Source: Gammaproteobacteria bacterium (GTDB taxonomy: Bacteria; Pseudomonadota; Gammaproteobacteria; Steroidobacterales; Steroidobacteraceae). From it: a DNA stretch of 64,000 nt. Below the pieces are notes generated by a model that searched no databases, had not been told where the DNA came from, and worked only from the letters and a program-made list of their open reading frames with translations. Shown in pieces: positions 63,886 through 64,000 of the stretch (its first letter is position 1; each line of letters starts with the position of its first letter). Location: the NCBI GenBank assembly GCA_028293765.1, contig JAQGOG010000057.1, positions 102,342 through 166,341 of the forward strand, written 5' to 3'. The position numbers and the translations under genes were made by a program.

Positions 63886-64000
63886 ATGGCGAAGCGGACT
63901 ATCTCCAAACTGGAAGAACTCGCCTCATTGACGGGATTTTCCCTCGCGACAGTTTCTCGTGCGCTGAGCGATCATCCGTCGGTGAAAGAACAGACGAAGC
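63886..64000 (+). CDS. LacI-family transcriptional regulator, 5' part cut by the window edge
   Basis: Only 38 codons are visible. AKRTISKLEELASLTGFSLA followed by TVSRALSDHPSVKEQTK is the LacI headpiece helix-turn-helix and hinge start. A strong ribosome site (GGGAGG) precedes the ATG. LacI proteins usually sense sugars; divergent from the receptor-halogenase array, it probably controls it. Confidence 0.9.
   Translation, partial: MAKRTISKLEELASLTGFSLATVSRALSDHPSVKEQTK

Noticed and set aside
1..64000. CRISPR arrays, IS elements, tRNA or rRNA genes
   Set aside because: No regularly spaced repeats, transposase motifs or recognisable RNA-gene sequences seen; a covariance-model scan was not possible here.

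Overview
This is a dense, high-GC chromosomal window with no rRNA, tRNA, IS element, prophage or CRISPR array that I could find. Gene content suggests a gammaproteobacterium: def-fmt-rsmB divergent from a LysM/dprA/smg/topA block, RlmJ, an ABC-F protein of YheS type, membrane-anchored FadE, ExeA/GspB, AidB, and a TonB receptor of the Xanthomonas/Caulobacter type. The mixture, including a DUF4390 gene after rsmB, fits a Steroidobacter/Xanthomonadales-like lineage. That placement is inference; no marker-gene tree was possible.

Layout. 1-17000: housekeeping genes. Leftward run the deformylase/formyltransferase/rsmB genes; rightward run LysM lipoprotein, dprA, smg and topA, then rlmJ, aroE, gor, prlC, an SH3 protein and an HD phosphohydrolase. 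17000-23200: a GGDEF-EAL signalling protein, an ABC-F ATPase and a phospholipase-D-fold lipoprotein with altered HKD motifs. 23166-26701 (minus): a four-gene MCE/Mla-type lipid transport operon. 26775-29261 (minus): a small secreted-type peptide, a GntR/YtrA regulator and an ABC-2 transporter, behind a good promoter that overlaps an inverted-repeat operator. 29685-31213: an RNA polymerase sigma factor and its membrane partner behind a G-rich leader. 31249-35479: mdh, fadE and a DUF4399 protein.

35667-43168 (plus): dinB, then ExeA (AAA+ ATPase with a peptidoglycan-binding tail), GspB, a receiver-TM-repeat-TonB fusion, and a receiver-Ser/Thr kinase whose start overlaps the TonB gene. This looks like an envelope assembly and signalling neighbourhood. 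43190-57376: a mixed region with an MFS carrier, GNAT, a VOC pseudogene with an internal deletion, DUF2127, GT4, OsmC, APC permease, methyltransferase, a MerR-like HTH-receiver protein, aidB, a PEBP-like protein, a YfcE-type phosphodiesterase that has lost a canonical start codon, rimO and an arylamine N-acetyltransferase.

57470-64000: a TonB-dependent receptor, flavin-dependent halogenase, SapC-like protein and a protein with an HxD...H...R iron/2-oxoglutarate-type residue pattern lie in one leftward array, divergent from a LacI-family regulator. The last two genes are clearly poorer in GC than their surroundings. Uptake of an unknown substrate coupled to halogenation or oxidation, under LacI control, is the best candidate here for an undescribed system.
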